Source: Rhizobiaceae bacterium
GTDB lineage: Bacteria > Pseudomonadota > Alphaproteobacteria > Rhizobiales > Rhizobiaceae
Assembly: GCA_021648425.1 (NCBI GenBank)
Contig: JAKISV010000032.1
Coordinates: forward strand, 1-20,095
Direction: 5' to 3'
Length of the DNA: 20,095 nt
Position 1 is the first letter of the stretch. Each line of letters opens with the position of its first letter. The notes below the pieces were generated by a model. That model searched no databases. It worked only from the letters and a program-made list of their open reading frames with translations, and was not told where the DNA came from. The translations under genes were made by a program, and so were the position numbers. Below, in pieces: positions 1 to 7,621 of the stretch.

Positions 1-407
1 ATGTCGGGCTGTGTCTGGTAACCGGGAATAGCATCAAACTTATCCAGCGTGCCACCGGTATGGCCAAGCCCGCGCCCCGATATCATCGGCACATAGCCGC
101 CGCAGGCCGCAATCGCCGGGGCCAGCATCAACGAAACATTGTCACCAACACCACCGGTTGAATGTTTGTCGAGCACCGGCCCGTTGAGAAACGACCAGTC
201 CAGCACATTGCCTGAATCGCGCATGGCAAGTGTCAGCGCCACAGCTTCCTCGCGGTTCATCGAATTGAAATATACGGCCATGGCAAAGGCAGCCACCTGG
301 CCTTCGCTGACACTGCCATCGCTAACGCCAGCAATAAATTCCGCAATTTCCTGCGTACTTAAAACCTGCTTGTCGCGCTTTTTGCGAATGATTTCCTGAG
401 GCAGCAT
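1..407 (-). CDS. deoA: Thymidine phosphorylase, N-terminal part (runs off left edge)
   Basis: Cytosolic enzyme that splits thymidine or deoxyuridine with phosphate to the base and 2-deoxyribose-1-phosphate. Only the first 135 codons are present; the rest lies beyond base 1. The reading frame is open from an ATG at 407-405, with GGAGAA about 7 bases upstream. The helical N-terminal domain is followed by the family signature KHSTGGVGD (residues 81-89), which binds phosphate, and by SGRGLGHTGGTLDK (110-123), which is typical of the thymidine/pyrimidine nucleoside phosphorylase family. The gene starts 15 bases after the aldehyde dehydrogenase stop, so it is the last visible gene of the nucleoside operon. 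A pyrimidine (uridine/thymidine) phosphorylase of the same family is the main alternative, but the genes around it (deoC, cdd, punA) favour DeoA. Confidence 0.93.
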   Translation of the reverse strand, partial: MLPQEIIRKKRDKQVLSTQEIAEFIAGVSDGSVSEGQVAAFAMAVYFNSMNREEAVALTLAMRDSGNVLDWSFLNGPVLDKHSTGGVGDNVSLMLAPAIAACGGYVPMISGRGLGHTGGTLDKFDAIPGYQTQPD

Positions 408-422
408 AATGAGTTTCTCCAC

Positions 423-2831
423 TCACACGCCAAACGGCGTCCAGATATTTTTAAAGCGAACCGCTCTGAACAAAAATTCTTCACCTGCACCCTGGGCTTC
501 ATCATACCAGTCACGTGCCTTGCCATTGTTTACCCAGGTGGCTTTGAGATTTCCGGCGGATTCAAATTCGACCATTTTGCTTCCCTTTTCACATCCAAAA
601 TACCAGTGGGCGGCGATGTCGTCATGTTTGGCCATGGTATCGGCCAGCTCGTTGCGATCACCCATGACTATATTGATGACGCCGCCGGGAATATCGCTGG
701 TATCAAACACCTGATAAAGGTCCGCAGCAATCAGCGGGTGGGCTTGAGATGGGGTAATGACAATGCGGTTGCCCATGGCAATTGCCGGTAATGCCAAAGA
801 CAGAAACGATAAAAGCGGCGCTTCATCCGGGCAGGAGATGGCGATCACCTCCCAGCTTTCTTTTAATGACAAAACCAGCATATTGCCTTGGGGTGCACGC
901 ACATCACCATCATATTTATCAGTCCAGGCGGCGTAGTGGAAAACCCGGTTGATTGAGGCATCAAACTCGCGCGTGGCCTTTTTGATGTTGTCCCCGGTCA
1001 TCTCAACCAGCCGGGCAATAAATTCATCACGGCGCGTTTCAAGGTTTTCAGCCAGGAAGTATAATACCTGTGCGCGTTGGTGCCCGGTCATGGCGCTCCA
1101 GCCTGCTGCCTTGTGCGCCGCCTCGACCGCATTGCGAATATCTTTGCGATTACCAAGGCCTGCTTCTGAAATCACTTTACCTCCGGCATTGAGCACAGGA
1201 AAAGAATATCCCGAATCAGGGCGCGTCTGTTTGCCGCCGATATAAAATTTTGCCGTGCGGTCGATAGCATTGCCATCACCGCGCGCTGGTGTCGCATTCG
1301 GTAGCTTTTTAGAAGGCGTAATTCTGCTGGCAGCTTTTTGCCATTCGGGCACCAGATATTCCATCATGCCTTCTCTGGCACCCTCGCGGCCAAATCCGGA
1401 TTCTTTATAGCCGCCAAAACCAGCTGAAGCGTCGAGCATGTTGGTGGAATTAATCCACACAATACCGGCCTTCATTTTTTTGGCTGCATCAAAAGCAATA
1501 TCCAGGCTTTGCGACCAGATGGATGCTGACAGGCCATAACGGCTGTCATTGGCAAGTGCCACTGCCTCATCGGGTGTACGAAAAGTCGTCGCCACGATTA
1601 CCGGGCCAAATATTTCTTCGCGTGCCAGAAGAGAGGCGGGTTGCACTTCGGTGAACAAGGTGGGCGGGTAATAGCAGCCTTTGATACTGGCACCGCCAAC
1701 AAATCCTTTGTTGCCCCCTGACCATTTGGGTTGCCACAATTGCGCGCCGGAAGATACGCCTTCTTCTACGCGCTTTTTGATATTGGCCAGTTGGGTGGGA
1801 TGAACCACGCTTCCCATGTCGACACTTTTATCGAGCGGATTGCCAACCCTCAGTTTTTCCATCCGCGCTTTGAGTTTTGTATAAAACTTTTCAGCGATGC
1901 CTTCCTGCACCAATGCGCGTGAACCAGCACAGCACACTTCGCCCTGGTTAAACCAGATGGCATCAACAATGCCTTCCACCGCGCTGTCGATATCTGCTTT
2001 GTCGTAGATAATGAATGGAGATTTTCCGCCCAGTTCCAGCGACAGTTTTTTACCTGTGCCGGCAGTTGTTTTGCGAATGATACGGCCCACATCGGTGGAG
2101 CCGGTGAAGGCGATTTTGTCGAATGTCTTGTGTTCAGTAATGGCCGCCCCGGTGCTGCCATCGCCATTGACAATATTGAACACGCCTGGCGGCAGTCCCG
2201 CCTCATTACACAATTGTGCAAACACCATGGCGGTGAGTGGTGTGTATTCGGCGGGTTTGAGAACTATCGTGCAGCCTGCAGCAAGCGCAGGCGCGACTTT
2301 CCATGACAACATCAGCAGGGGAAAATTCCAGGGAATAATCTGCCCGCAAACACCAACTCCGCGATGGCCTGGAAACTCACTGTCAAGCAATTGCGCCCAT
2401 CCGGCATGGTGATAAAAATGCCGCGCCACCAGAGGAATATCTATGTCGCGGGTTTCACGGATCGGTTTACCGTTGTCGATGGTTTCCAGCACTGCCAGCA
2501 GACGTGAATGTTTTTGCACCAGACGGGCCAGTGCATAAAGATAGCGCGCGCGCTGGTGTCCTGAGGTTTGCGCCCATGAAGCCAATGCCTTTTTCGCGGT
2601 ATTTGCCGCTGAATTGACATCGGATTTTGTACCAAGGGAAAATTCTGCAATTTTTTTGCCGTCAATCGGGCTGGAAACCTTGAAAGTTTTTGCGCTCGGT
2701 TTAGTGAATTTACCATTGATGAAATGGCCGAACCTGCCTTTGTGAGTGGCAATCCACTCACGCGCAATATCATCTGATTCCGGTGCCAGACCGTAATCCA
2801 TATTTTGCAGAATATCGCTGATTTTATTCAT
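423..2831 (-). CDS. Two-domain aldehyde dehydrogenase, ALDH16 type
   Basis: NAD(P)-dependent aldehyde dehydrogenase of 802 residues, well over the usual ~490. Residues 35-500 form a complete ALDH unit. It has PWNFP (167-171, with the oxyanion Asn169), Lys192, the cofactor loop FTGSTDVG (242-249), the general base Glu266 in LELGGK, the nucleophile Cys300 in GEVCCAG, and EEIFGPV (405-411). Residues about 525-802 start a second ALDH unit (FYIGGKQTRP, then a cofactor-binding-like half). It stops after roughly 275 residues with no LELGGK motif and no catalytic Cys. This full-plus-truncated architecture is that of the ALDH16 family, where the second unit is structural. The gene lies 9 bases downstream of deoC and 15 upstream of deoA. 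The inferred substrate is therefore acetaldehyde released by DeoC, giving acetate; this is not shown by sequence. Confidence 0.9.
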   Translation of the reverse strand: MNKISDILQNMDYGLAPESDDIAREWIATHKGRFGHFINGKFTKPSAKTFKVSSPIDGKKIAEFSLGTKSDVNSAANTAKKALASWAQTSGHQRARYLYALARLVQKHSRLLAVLETIDNGKPIRETRDIDIPLVARHFYHHAGWAQLLDSEFPGHRGVGVCGQIIPWNFPLLMLSWKVAPALAAGCTIVLKPAEYTPLTAMVFAQLCNEAGLPPGVFNIVNGDGSTGAAITEHKTFDKIAFTGSTDVGRIIRKTTAGTGKKLSLELGGKSPFIIYDKADIDSAVEGIVDAIWFNQGEVCCAGSRALVQEGIAEKFYTKLKARMEKLRVGNPLDKSVDMGSVVHPTQLANIKKRVEEGVSSGAQLWQPKWSGGNKGFVGGASIKGCYYPPTLFTEVQPASLLAREEIFGPVIVATTFRTPDEAVALANDSRYGLSASIWSQSLDIAFDAAKKMKAGIVWINSTNMLDASAGFGGYKESGFGREGAREGMMEYLVPEWQKAASRITPSKKLPNATPARGDGNAIDRTAKFYIGGKQTRPDSGYSFPVLNAGGKVISEAGLGNRKDIRNAVEAAHKAAGWSAMTGHQRAQVLYFLAENLETRRDEFIARLVEMTGDNIKKATREFDASINRVFHYAAWTDKYDGDVRAPQGNMLVLSLKESWEVIAISCPDEAPLLSFLSLALPAIAMGNRIVITPSQAHPLIAADLYQVFDTSDIPGGVINIVMGDRNELADTMAKHDDIAAHWYFGCEKGSKMVEFESAGNLKATWVNNGKARDWYDEAQGAGEEFLFRAVRFKNIWTPFGV

Positions 2832-2840
2832 AGATTTTTC

Positions 2841-3881
2841 CTAACCCATCGCATGGCGGTAGCTGGCGGAGTAGCGCCCGGTGACATAGTGCTCAATCTG
2901 ACGCTCGATATCCCCCAACAGCGAACTGGCCCCGATACGAAACAACTCCGGCTCCAGCCAGTCGCGGCCCAATTCTTCTTTCATCAGGATTAACCAGGCC
3001 AGAGCATCCTTGGCGGTTTTGACACCACCTGCCGGTTTGAAACCCACCTTTAACCCGGTCGCATCATGATAGTCACGAATAGCACGTACCATGGTAAGGC
3101 TCACGGGTAGCGTAGCATTAACGCCCTCCATGCCGGTAGATGTTTTGATAAAATCACCGCCAGCCATCATCGAAACCATGCTGGCTTTGTAGACATTGGT
3201 GAGAGTTTTTAAATCACCAGTGGCCAGAATAACTTTCAGATGCGCTTCCCCGCAGGCTTTACGAATGGCGCTGACTTCATCATAAAGTGCGCGCCAGTTA
3301 CCGCCTAGAACATGAGCGCGGGTAATCACCATGTCGATTTCGTTAGCGCCCTTGGCAACAGCATATTTAACCTCGGCCAGCCGTTGAGCCAAAGGCGTTA
3401 ATCCCGCTGGAAATCCTGTTGCAACGGAGGCTACGGGAATGTTGGTTCCTTTAAGGGCGTCGACTGCAGTTGCCACCATGGTTGGATAAACGCAGATAGC
3501 GCCGGTGGTAACAGAGCCGGGCTTCAAGCCGATAGCCTCCAGTAAATCCGTACGCAGTGGGTTTTTTGCTTTGGCACAAAGCCTTTTAACCCGACCCGGC
3601 GTATCATCTCCTGCCAGCGTGGTGAGATCGATAATCCCGATTGCTTTAATCAGCCATGCTGCCTGCCATTGTTTTTTGACCGAGCGCCGTGTGGTGAGAG
3701 TGGAAGCGCGGCGGATAACAGCGGACAGGTTTACTTCAACTGATTCAAATAATTGCGCAGTAAGTTCGATGCCCTCGTTGCGCTTAAAGGCGGGGGCAAG
3801 CGTCACAAGGTCACGGCTCGTTTGGGGTTCAGGAGAAAGCGCCAGCTTTCCGTCTGCTTTTGAAGTTTGTGTTGTACTCAT
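2841..3881 (-). CDS. deoC: Deoxyribose-phosphate aldolase
   Basis: Class I (Schiff-base) aldolase that cleaves 2-deoxyribose-5-phosphate to glyceraldehyde-3-phosphate and acetaldehyde, the last step of deoxynucleoside sugar catabolism. It has 346 residues, longer than the ~260 of the E. coli enzyme, with an N-terminal extension of about 75 residues common in the longer DeoC group. Visible active-site motifs are EIDMVI (Asp183, matching E. coli Asp102), DFIKTSTG (Schiff-base Lys246, matching Lys167) and VGFKPAGGVK (Lys282, matching Lys201). The gene starts 12 bases after the punA stop and ends 9 bases before the aldehyde dehydrogenase, so product removal and cleavage are co-transcribed. Confidence 0.96.
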   Translation of the reverse strand: MSTTQTSKADGKLALSPEPQTSRDLVTLAPAFKRNEGIELTAQLFESVEVNLSAVIRRASTLTTRRSVKKQWQAAWLIKAIGIIDLTTLAGDDTPGRVKRLCAKAKNPLRTDLLEAIGLKPGSVTTGAICVYPTMVATAVDALKGTNIPVASVATGFPAGLTPLAQRLAEVKYAVAKGANEIDMVITRAHVLGGNWRALYDEVSAIRKACGEAHLKVILATGDLKTLTNVYKASMVSMMAGGDFIKTSTGMEGVNATLPVSLTMVRAIRDYHDATGLKVGFKPAGGVKTAKDALAWLILMKEELGRDWLEPELFRIGASSLLGDIERQIEHYVTGRYSASYRHAMG

Positions 3882-3893
3882 AACAATTGGTTT

Positions 3894-4688
3894 CTATTTC
3901 GCCTCAAGCCAGGCTGTCAAAATCTTTGTCAGATTTTCACCGCCTTTAGGAGCCATTTCCTTGGTTTCATCATGGGATAATTCATCTCCGGTCATGCCGG
4001 CGGCAAAATTGGTAATAACCGAAAAAGCTGCAATATTCAGGCCAACAAACCGCCCCAGGATGACTTCGGGTACGGTCGACATGCCAACGGCATTAGCCCC
4101 CAATATTCGGGCCATTTTTATCTCGGCTGGCGTCTCGAAGCTTGGGCCTGAAAACCACATATAAACACCCTTGAACAGTTCCACTTTTGATTTTTTCGCC
4201 GCCGCGCGCATCTGTGCTGCAAGTTCCTCGTCATAGGCATTTGTCATGCCGACAAAGCGTTTATCTGTAGGTTCTCCAATCAGCGGGTTGCGACCGGAAA
4301 AATCGATATGGTCGCTGATTTGCATAACGCTGCCCGGCGCCATTTTTTCATCCACAGAACCGGCAGAATTCGTCAGAATAAGGTTTCTAACACCTATCGC
4401 TTTGAGGCACTCAATCGGCAAACGCATGGCTGAAGCATCGCCACTTTCATAATAGTGTATACGGCCGGAAACAAGAATTACCGGCACTTCCGCCAGCTTT
4501 CCTGCCACAAGCATACCCGAATGGCCCGAGACACCTGATTGCGGGAAGCCTTCCAAATCTGCAAAAGCAATAGTCACTGCATCGGTAAGGTTTTCCACCA
4601 GGCCACCCAAACCGGAGCCCAGAATTATCGCGGTACGCGGCATCAAACCATCAAGGGCGCGGATTATTTCTGCCGTTGCTGCTTTCAT
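3894..4688 (-). CDS. punA: Purine nucleoside phosphorylase, trimeric PNP/MTAP family
   Basis: Splits inosine, guanosine and their deoxy forms with phosphate to the free base and (deoxy)ribose-1-phosphate. It has 264 residues, the family's normal length. Phosphate-site motifs are GSGLGG (24-29) and SGRIHYYE (74-81), with His56. Purine and ribose contacts are FSGPSFETPAE (179-189, Glu185), GMSTVPE (202-208) and ITNFAAG (225-231, Asn227). The Glu/Asn pair is the mark of 6-oxopurine-specific trimeric enzymes. It sits 13 bases after cdd and 12 before deoC. A second phosphorylase of the unrelated-subunit hexameric type (deoD) in this window is frameshifted, so this gene probably carries the purine activity. 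Confidence 0.94.
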   Translation of the reverse strand: MKAATAEIIRALDGLMPRTAIILGSGLGGLVENLTDAVTIAFADLEGFPQSGVSGHSGMLVAGKLAEVPVILVSGRIHYYESGDASAMRLPIECLKAIGVRNLILTNSAGSVDEKMAPGSVMQISDHIDFSGRNPLIGEPTDKRFVGMTNAYDEELAAQMRAAAKKSKVELFKGVYMWFSGPSFETPAEIKMARILGANAVGMSTVPEVILGRFVGLNIAAFSVITNFAAGMTGDELSHDETKEMAPKGGENLTKILTAWLEAK

Positions 4689-4701
4689 CGGTGTTTCCGT
4701 A

Positions 4702-5082
4702 TCAAAAATTAAAGGCTCTGGGCAACAGTTCGCCCATGTTCACCGATTCAACAATACCATTTTTATCGCAAAGGTGAATAATTGTATCTACATTGCCAAA
4801 TTCACTGATGCGCTGGCGACAGCCGCCGCATGGTGTAATCTTATCCATCTCACCGCAATAAACCGCCATTTGCGCAATTGTGCCACCGCCATCCATTATC
4901 ATATGGCTGATAGCGGTCGTTTCCGCGCACCAGCCTTCGGGATAAGAAGCGTTCTCAATGTTGCAGCCGGAAAAAACACGCCCGTCCTTTGTTTCGATTG
5001 CCACTCCCACATGAAATTTCGAATAGGGCGCGTGAGCTTTTTTTGATGCTTTGACCGCCAGTGTATAAAGTGCAGAAGCCAT
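4702..5082 (-). CDS. cdd: Cytidine deaminase
   Basis: Zinc enzyme that hydrolyses cytidine and deoxycytidine to uridine and deoxyuridine, feeding the phosphorylases downstream. The 126-residue length fits the small homotetrameric type. Zinc ligands are Cys52 in WCAETTAI, with the proton-shuttle Glu54, and Cys85/Cys88 in PCGGCRQ. The substrate motif SGCNIENASYPE spans 38-49. The start codon follows the permease stop directly (TAAATG), which points to translational coupling to the transporter genes. Confidence 0.96.
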   Translation of the reverse strand: MASALYTLAVKASKKAHAPYSKFHVGVAIETKDGRVFSGCNIENASYPEGWCAETTAISHMIMDGGGTIAQMAVYCGEMDKITPCGGCRQRISEFGNVDTIIHLCDKNGIVESVNMGELLPRAFNF

Positions 5083-6051
5083 TTAGCGCTCTTTCACATA
5101 GGGTATGCCACCGGCTTTGGGCGGGATAGCTTTGCCGATGAAACCGGCCAGCAATACCACCGTCAACACATAGGGCAGAGCCTGAATTGCCGTCACCGGA
5201 ACTTCTCCGATAAACGGCATGGACTTGCCCTGCATTCGAATGCCGACTGCTTCAAGATAGCCAAACAACAATGCAGCAAACATTACGTTCACCGGTTTCC
5301 ATTTGGCAAATATCAGCGCAGCCAGAGCGATGAAACCCTTGCCCGCTGTCATGTCTTTGACAAAACCGGCGGAAAGTCCAAGAGCCAGATATGCCCCCGC
5401 AATTCCACACAGCACACCGCAGATCATTACTGCGCGATAGCGCGCCCAGGTAACGGAAATTCCAGCCGTATCTACTGCAGCCGGATTTTCGCCCACCGCA
5501 CGCATGCGCAATCCAAACCGGGTGCGAAACAATACCCACCAGGTAAAGGGCACTGCCAGGAATGCGATGTAAACCAGGATGGCCTGCCCCGATAATATGC
5601 CCGAATATAACCAGCCGATAATGGGTACATCTGCCAGCGCCTCAGCACCGGGGAGAGTGATTTCACGAAACCGCTCCGGCCCGGATAATTGCGGCGTTCT
5701 GCCCCCAAGCCCAAACCAGCTCTGACCCAGTAAAATGGCAATGCCCGCAACGATAAAATTGATGGCAACGCCTGAAACAATCTGATTACCACGCGCCGTA
5801 ATACAGGCATAACCGTGCAGCAAGGCCAACAGAACTGACAGTGAAACTCCTGCAAACAGGCCAATCCATGCGGAATTAAACACAAATGCTGCAGCACCCG
5901 CTGCAAAAGCCCCGCCCAGCATTTTACCTTCAAGCGAGATATCAAACACACCCGCGCGTTCAGAATATAGACCGGCCAGCGCCGCCAACAGCAATGGCGT
6001 TGACAGCCGGATAGTCGAATTCAGGACATCAAGATTATATAAAAACTCCAT
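5083..6051 (-). CDS. Nucleoside ABC transporter permease (second permease)
   Basis: Inner-membrane permease of 322 residues from the branched-chain amino acid/sugar permease superfamily (BPD_transp_2), in the subgroup that pairs with BMP-family binding proteins (NupQ/YufQ-like). It is strongly hydrophobic, with roughly 8-10 membrane segments. Typical motifs are AGVFDISLEGKML (33-45), the coupling-loop-like GENPAAVDTAGIS (187-199) and the glycine-rich stretch around 237-251. Its start shares one base with the stop of the upstream permease (TGATG), and its stop abuts the cdd start. Neighbouring cdd, punA, deoC and deoA make nucleosides the expected cargo; the exact specificity cannot be read from sequence. 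Confidence 0.9.
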   Translation of the reverse strand: MEFLYNLDVLNSTIRLSTPLLLAALAGLYSERAGVFDISLEGKMLGGAFAAGAAAFVFNSAWIGLFAGVSLSVLLALLHGYACITARGNQIVSGVAINFIVAGIAILLGQSWFGLGGRTPQLSGPERFREITLPGAEALADVPIIGWLYSGILSGQAILVYIAFLAVPFTWWVLFRTRFGLRMRAVGENPAAVDTAGISVTWARYRAVMICGVLCGIAGAYLALGLSAGFVKDMTAGKGFIALAALIFAKWKPVNVMFAALLFGYLEAVGIRMQGKSMPFIGEVPVTAIQALPYVLTVVLLAGFIGKAIPPKAGGIPYVKER

Positions 6052-7172
6052 CAGGCCGCCTCCCTGCCGGGTTCAGAAGGCGGTTTTTCAAACCGTGAGA
6101 AAAATCTTATCATGCTCGGTCGAAATACATGTTCCAGCGCTCCGGCAAAAAAGATTACCAGGCCTTGAATGGCGATAATCATATCGCGTGAAATGTTTGG
6201 CATATCAAAGGACAATTCCGCGCCGCCCTGATAAAGCATACCAAACAATATTGCCGCAAATATAATTCCCACCGGGTGCCCGCGCCCCATCAGCGCAACG
6301 GCAATTCCGACAAATCCGGCTCCGGCGGTGAAATCAAGTTCAACGCGTGTCTGATCGCCCATTACTGGATTTAACGCCATCATTCCAGCCAGTGCGCCTG
6401 AAATCAGCATGGTAATGACAATGGTTCTTACGGGGGGTATTCCGGCGTAGATTGCAGCCGTGGGGTTGGTGCCGGTGGTGCGAAGTTCATAACCGAACTT
6501 GGTACGCCAGATTAACACCCACACCAAAAACGCCATGATCAGCGCCAGAAAGAACGACAGGTTCAAAGGTGCGCCCTGCAGACCGGAGCCAAATATTTCA
6601 AACAACCAGTCAAGCTTGGGGATTTGCCCGGCCTGCTCAAATGTGCGCGTTTGCGGCGCCATTGAACCCGCCGGTTTTAACACCTCCACCAGCGCATAAA
6701 CCATGATTGATGCGGCAATGAAATTGAACATGATGGTAGTAATTACGATATGCGAACCACGCTTGGCCTGCAGCCAGGCGGGTATCAGCGCCCAGGCGGC
6801 ACCAAACAATGCTGAAGACAATATCGCAAGGGGGAATATCACCCACCAGGGCATGAAATTGTCGAGCGCCAGAACCGCGATTGCCACCCCCAGCCCGCCA
6901 ATATAGGCTTGTCCTTCCGAACCGATGTTAAACAATCCGCAATGGAACGCCACGGCCACCGACAGGCCGGTGAAGATAAAATTGGTGGCATAATAAAGCG
7001 TATAAGCGATGCCGCCGCCATAACCAAAAGCGCCACGCACCAGAATATAAGCAGCCTCCAGCGGGTTTTCCCCCACCAGTAAAACCACCAGCCCGGCAAC
7101 CATAAAGGCTATGGTCAAATTGATTAGCGGCAGGAGAATATAGTCAGCCCATTTTGGCAACTCGTTTTTCAT
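6051..7172 (-). CDS. Nucleoside ABC transporter permease (first permease)
   Basis: Inner-membrane permease of 373 residues (NupP/YufP-like) that should form a heterodimer with the product of the next gene. The N-terminus has a short cytoplasmic stretch and then a membrane segment at about 12-33. The family motif FNIGSEGQ is at 81-88, the coupling-loop-like TGTNPTAAIYAGI at 233-245, and GAGFVGIAVALMGRG at 284-298. It overlaps the upstream VOC gene by 4 bases (ATGA) and the downstream permease by 1 base. A basic, proline-rich cytoplasmic tail ends the protein. Confidence 0.9.
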   Translation of the reverse strand: MKNELPKWADYILLPLINLTIAFMVAGLVVLLVGENPLEAAYILVRGAFGYGGGIAYTLYYATNFIFTGLSVAVAFHCGLFNIGSEGQAYIGGLGVAIAVLALDNFMPWWVIFPLAILSSALFGAAWALIPAWLQAKRGSHIVITTIMFNFIAASIMVYALVEVLKPAGSMAPQTRTFEQAGQIPKLDWLFEIFGSGLQGAPLNLSFFLALIMAFLVWVLIWRTKFGYELRTTGTNPTAAIYAGIPPVRTIVITMLISGALAGMMALNPVMGDQTRVELDFTAGAGFVGIAVALMGRGHPVGIIFAAILFGMLYQGGAELSFDMPNISRDMIIAIQGLVIFFAGALEHVFRPSMIRFFSRFEKPPSEPGREAA

Positions 7173-7621
7173 TGTGCCTGTTCTCCGTCCAAATCAAGAT
7201 TGCCATTGGCGTCAAATTCCACAAAGGGATTATGAGCAATTTCCCAAAGATGACCATCCAGATCGCTGAAATATCCTGAATATCCTCCCCAGAATACTTT
7301 CTGGGGTTTTTTTACAATATTACCACCGGCTGTAGCGGCAAGTTTTGCGAAATTATCCACATCGGTTTCAGAAGGTAAATTCAACGCCAGGGCAATGCCG
7401 GAAAAACCGGTTGGGGCATTCTCCACTCCAGCATCCTGCGCAAGGCTGGCACGGCCATAAAGGCCAAGCACAATATTGTTGCCTTTCATGAACGAAATTT
7501 TTTCCTGGCTTTTAGGTGATTTCACCCAGCCCAAAGCCTGATAGAATTGCGTGGATTTAGATAGATCCTCAACACCAAGTGATATCATTGAAATACGTGC
7601 ATTGGGGCCGGGTTCGCTCAT
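7169..7621 (-). CDS. VOC (glyoxalase/bleomycin resistance) fold protein of unknown function
   Basis: Protein of 150 residues with the paired beta-alpha-beta-beta-beta units of the vicinal oxygen chelate superfamily. The first unit starts at ISLGVEDLSKSTQFYQALGW (13-32) and the second around 75-131, ending in the conserved GGYSGYFSDLDGHLWEIAHNP. Glu127 in that last strand is the usual metal-ligand position. The usual N-terminal ligand position in the first strand (LGVEDL) has no His, so metal binding is uncertain. The gene sits inside the transporter operon, overlapping the ATPase stop and the permease start by 4 bases each (ATGA). It is therefore translated together with the ABC subunits. Its role is unknown; it could be a metabolite-binding or detoxifying accessory. 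Confidence 0.85.
   Translation of the reverse strand: MSEPGPNARISMISLGVEDLSKSTQFYQALGWVKSPKSQEKISFMKGNNIVLGLYGRASLAQDAGVENAPTGFSGIALALNLPSETDVDNFAKLAATAGGNIVKKPQKVFWGGYSGYFSDLDGHLWEIAHNPFVEFDANGNLDLDGEQAQ

Noticed and set aside
3505..4164. 219-codon plus-strand open frame opposite deoC and punA
   Set aside because: Lies fully antisense to two clear enzyme genes and has no domain of its own. It is a codon-bias shadow.
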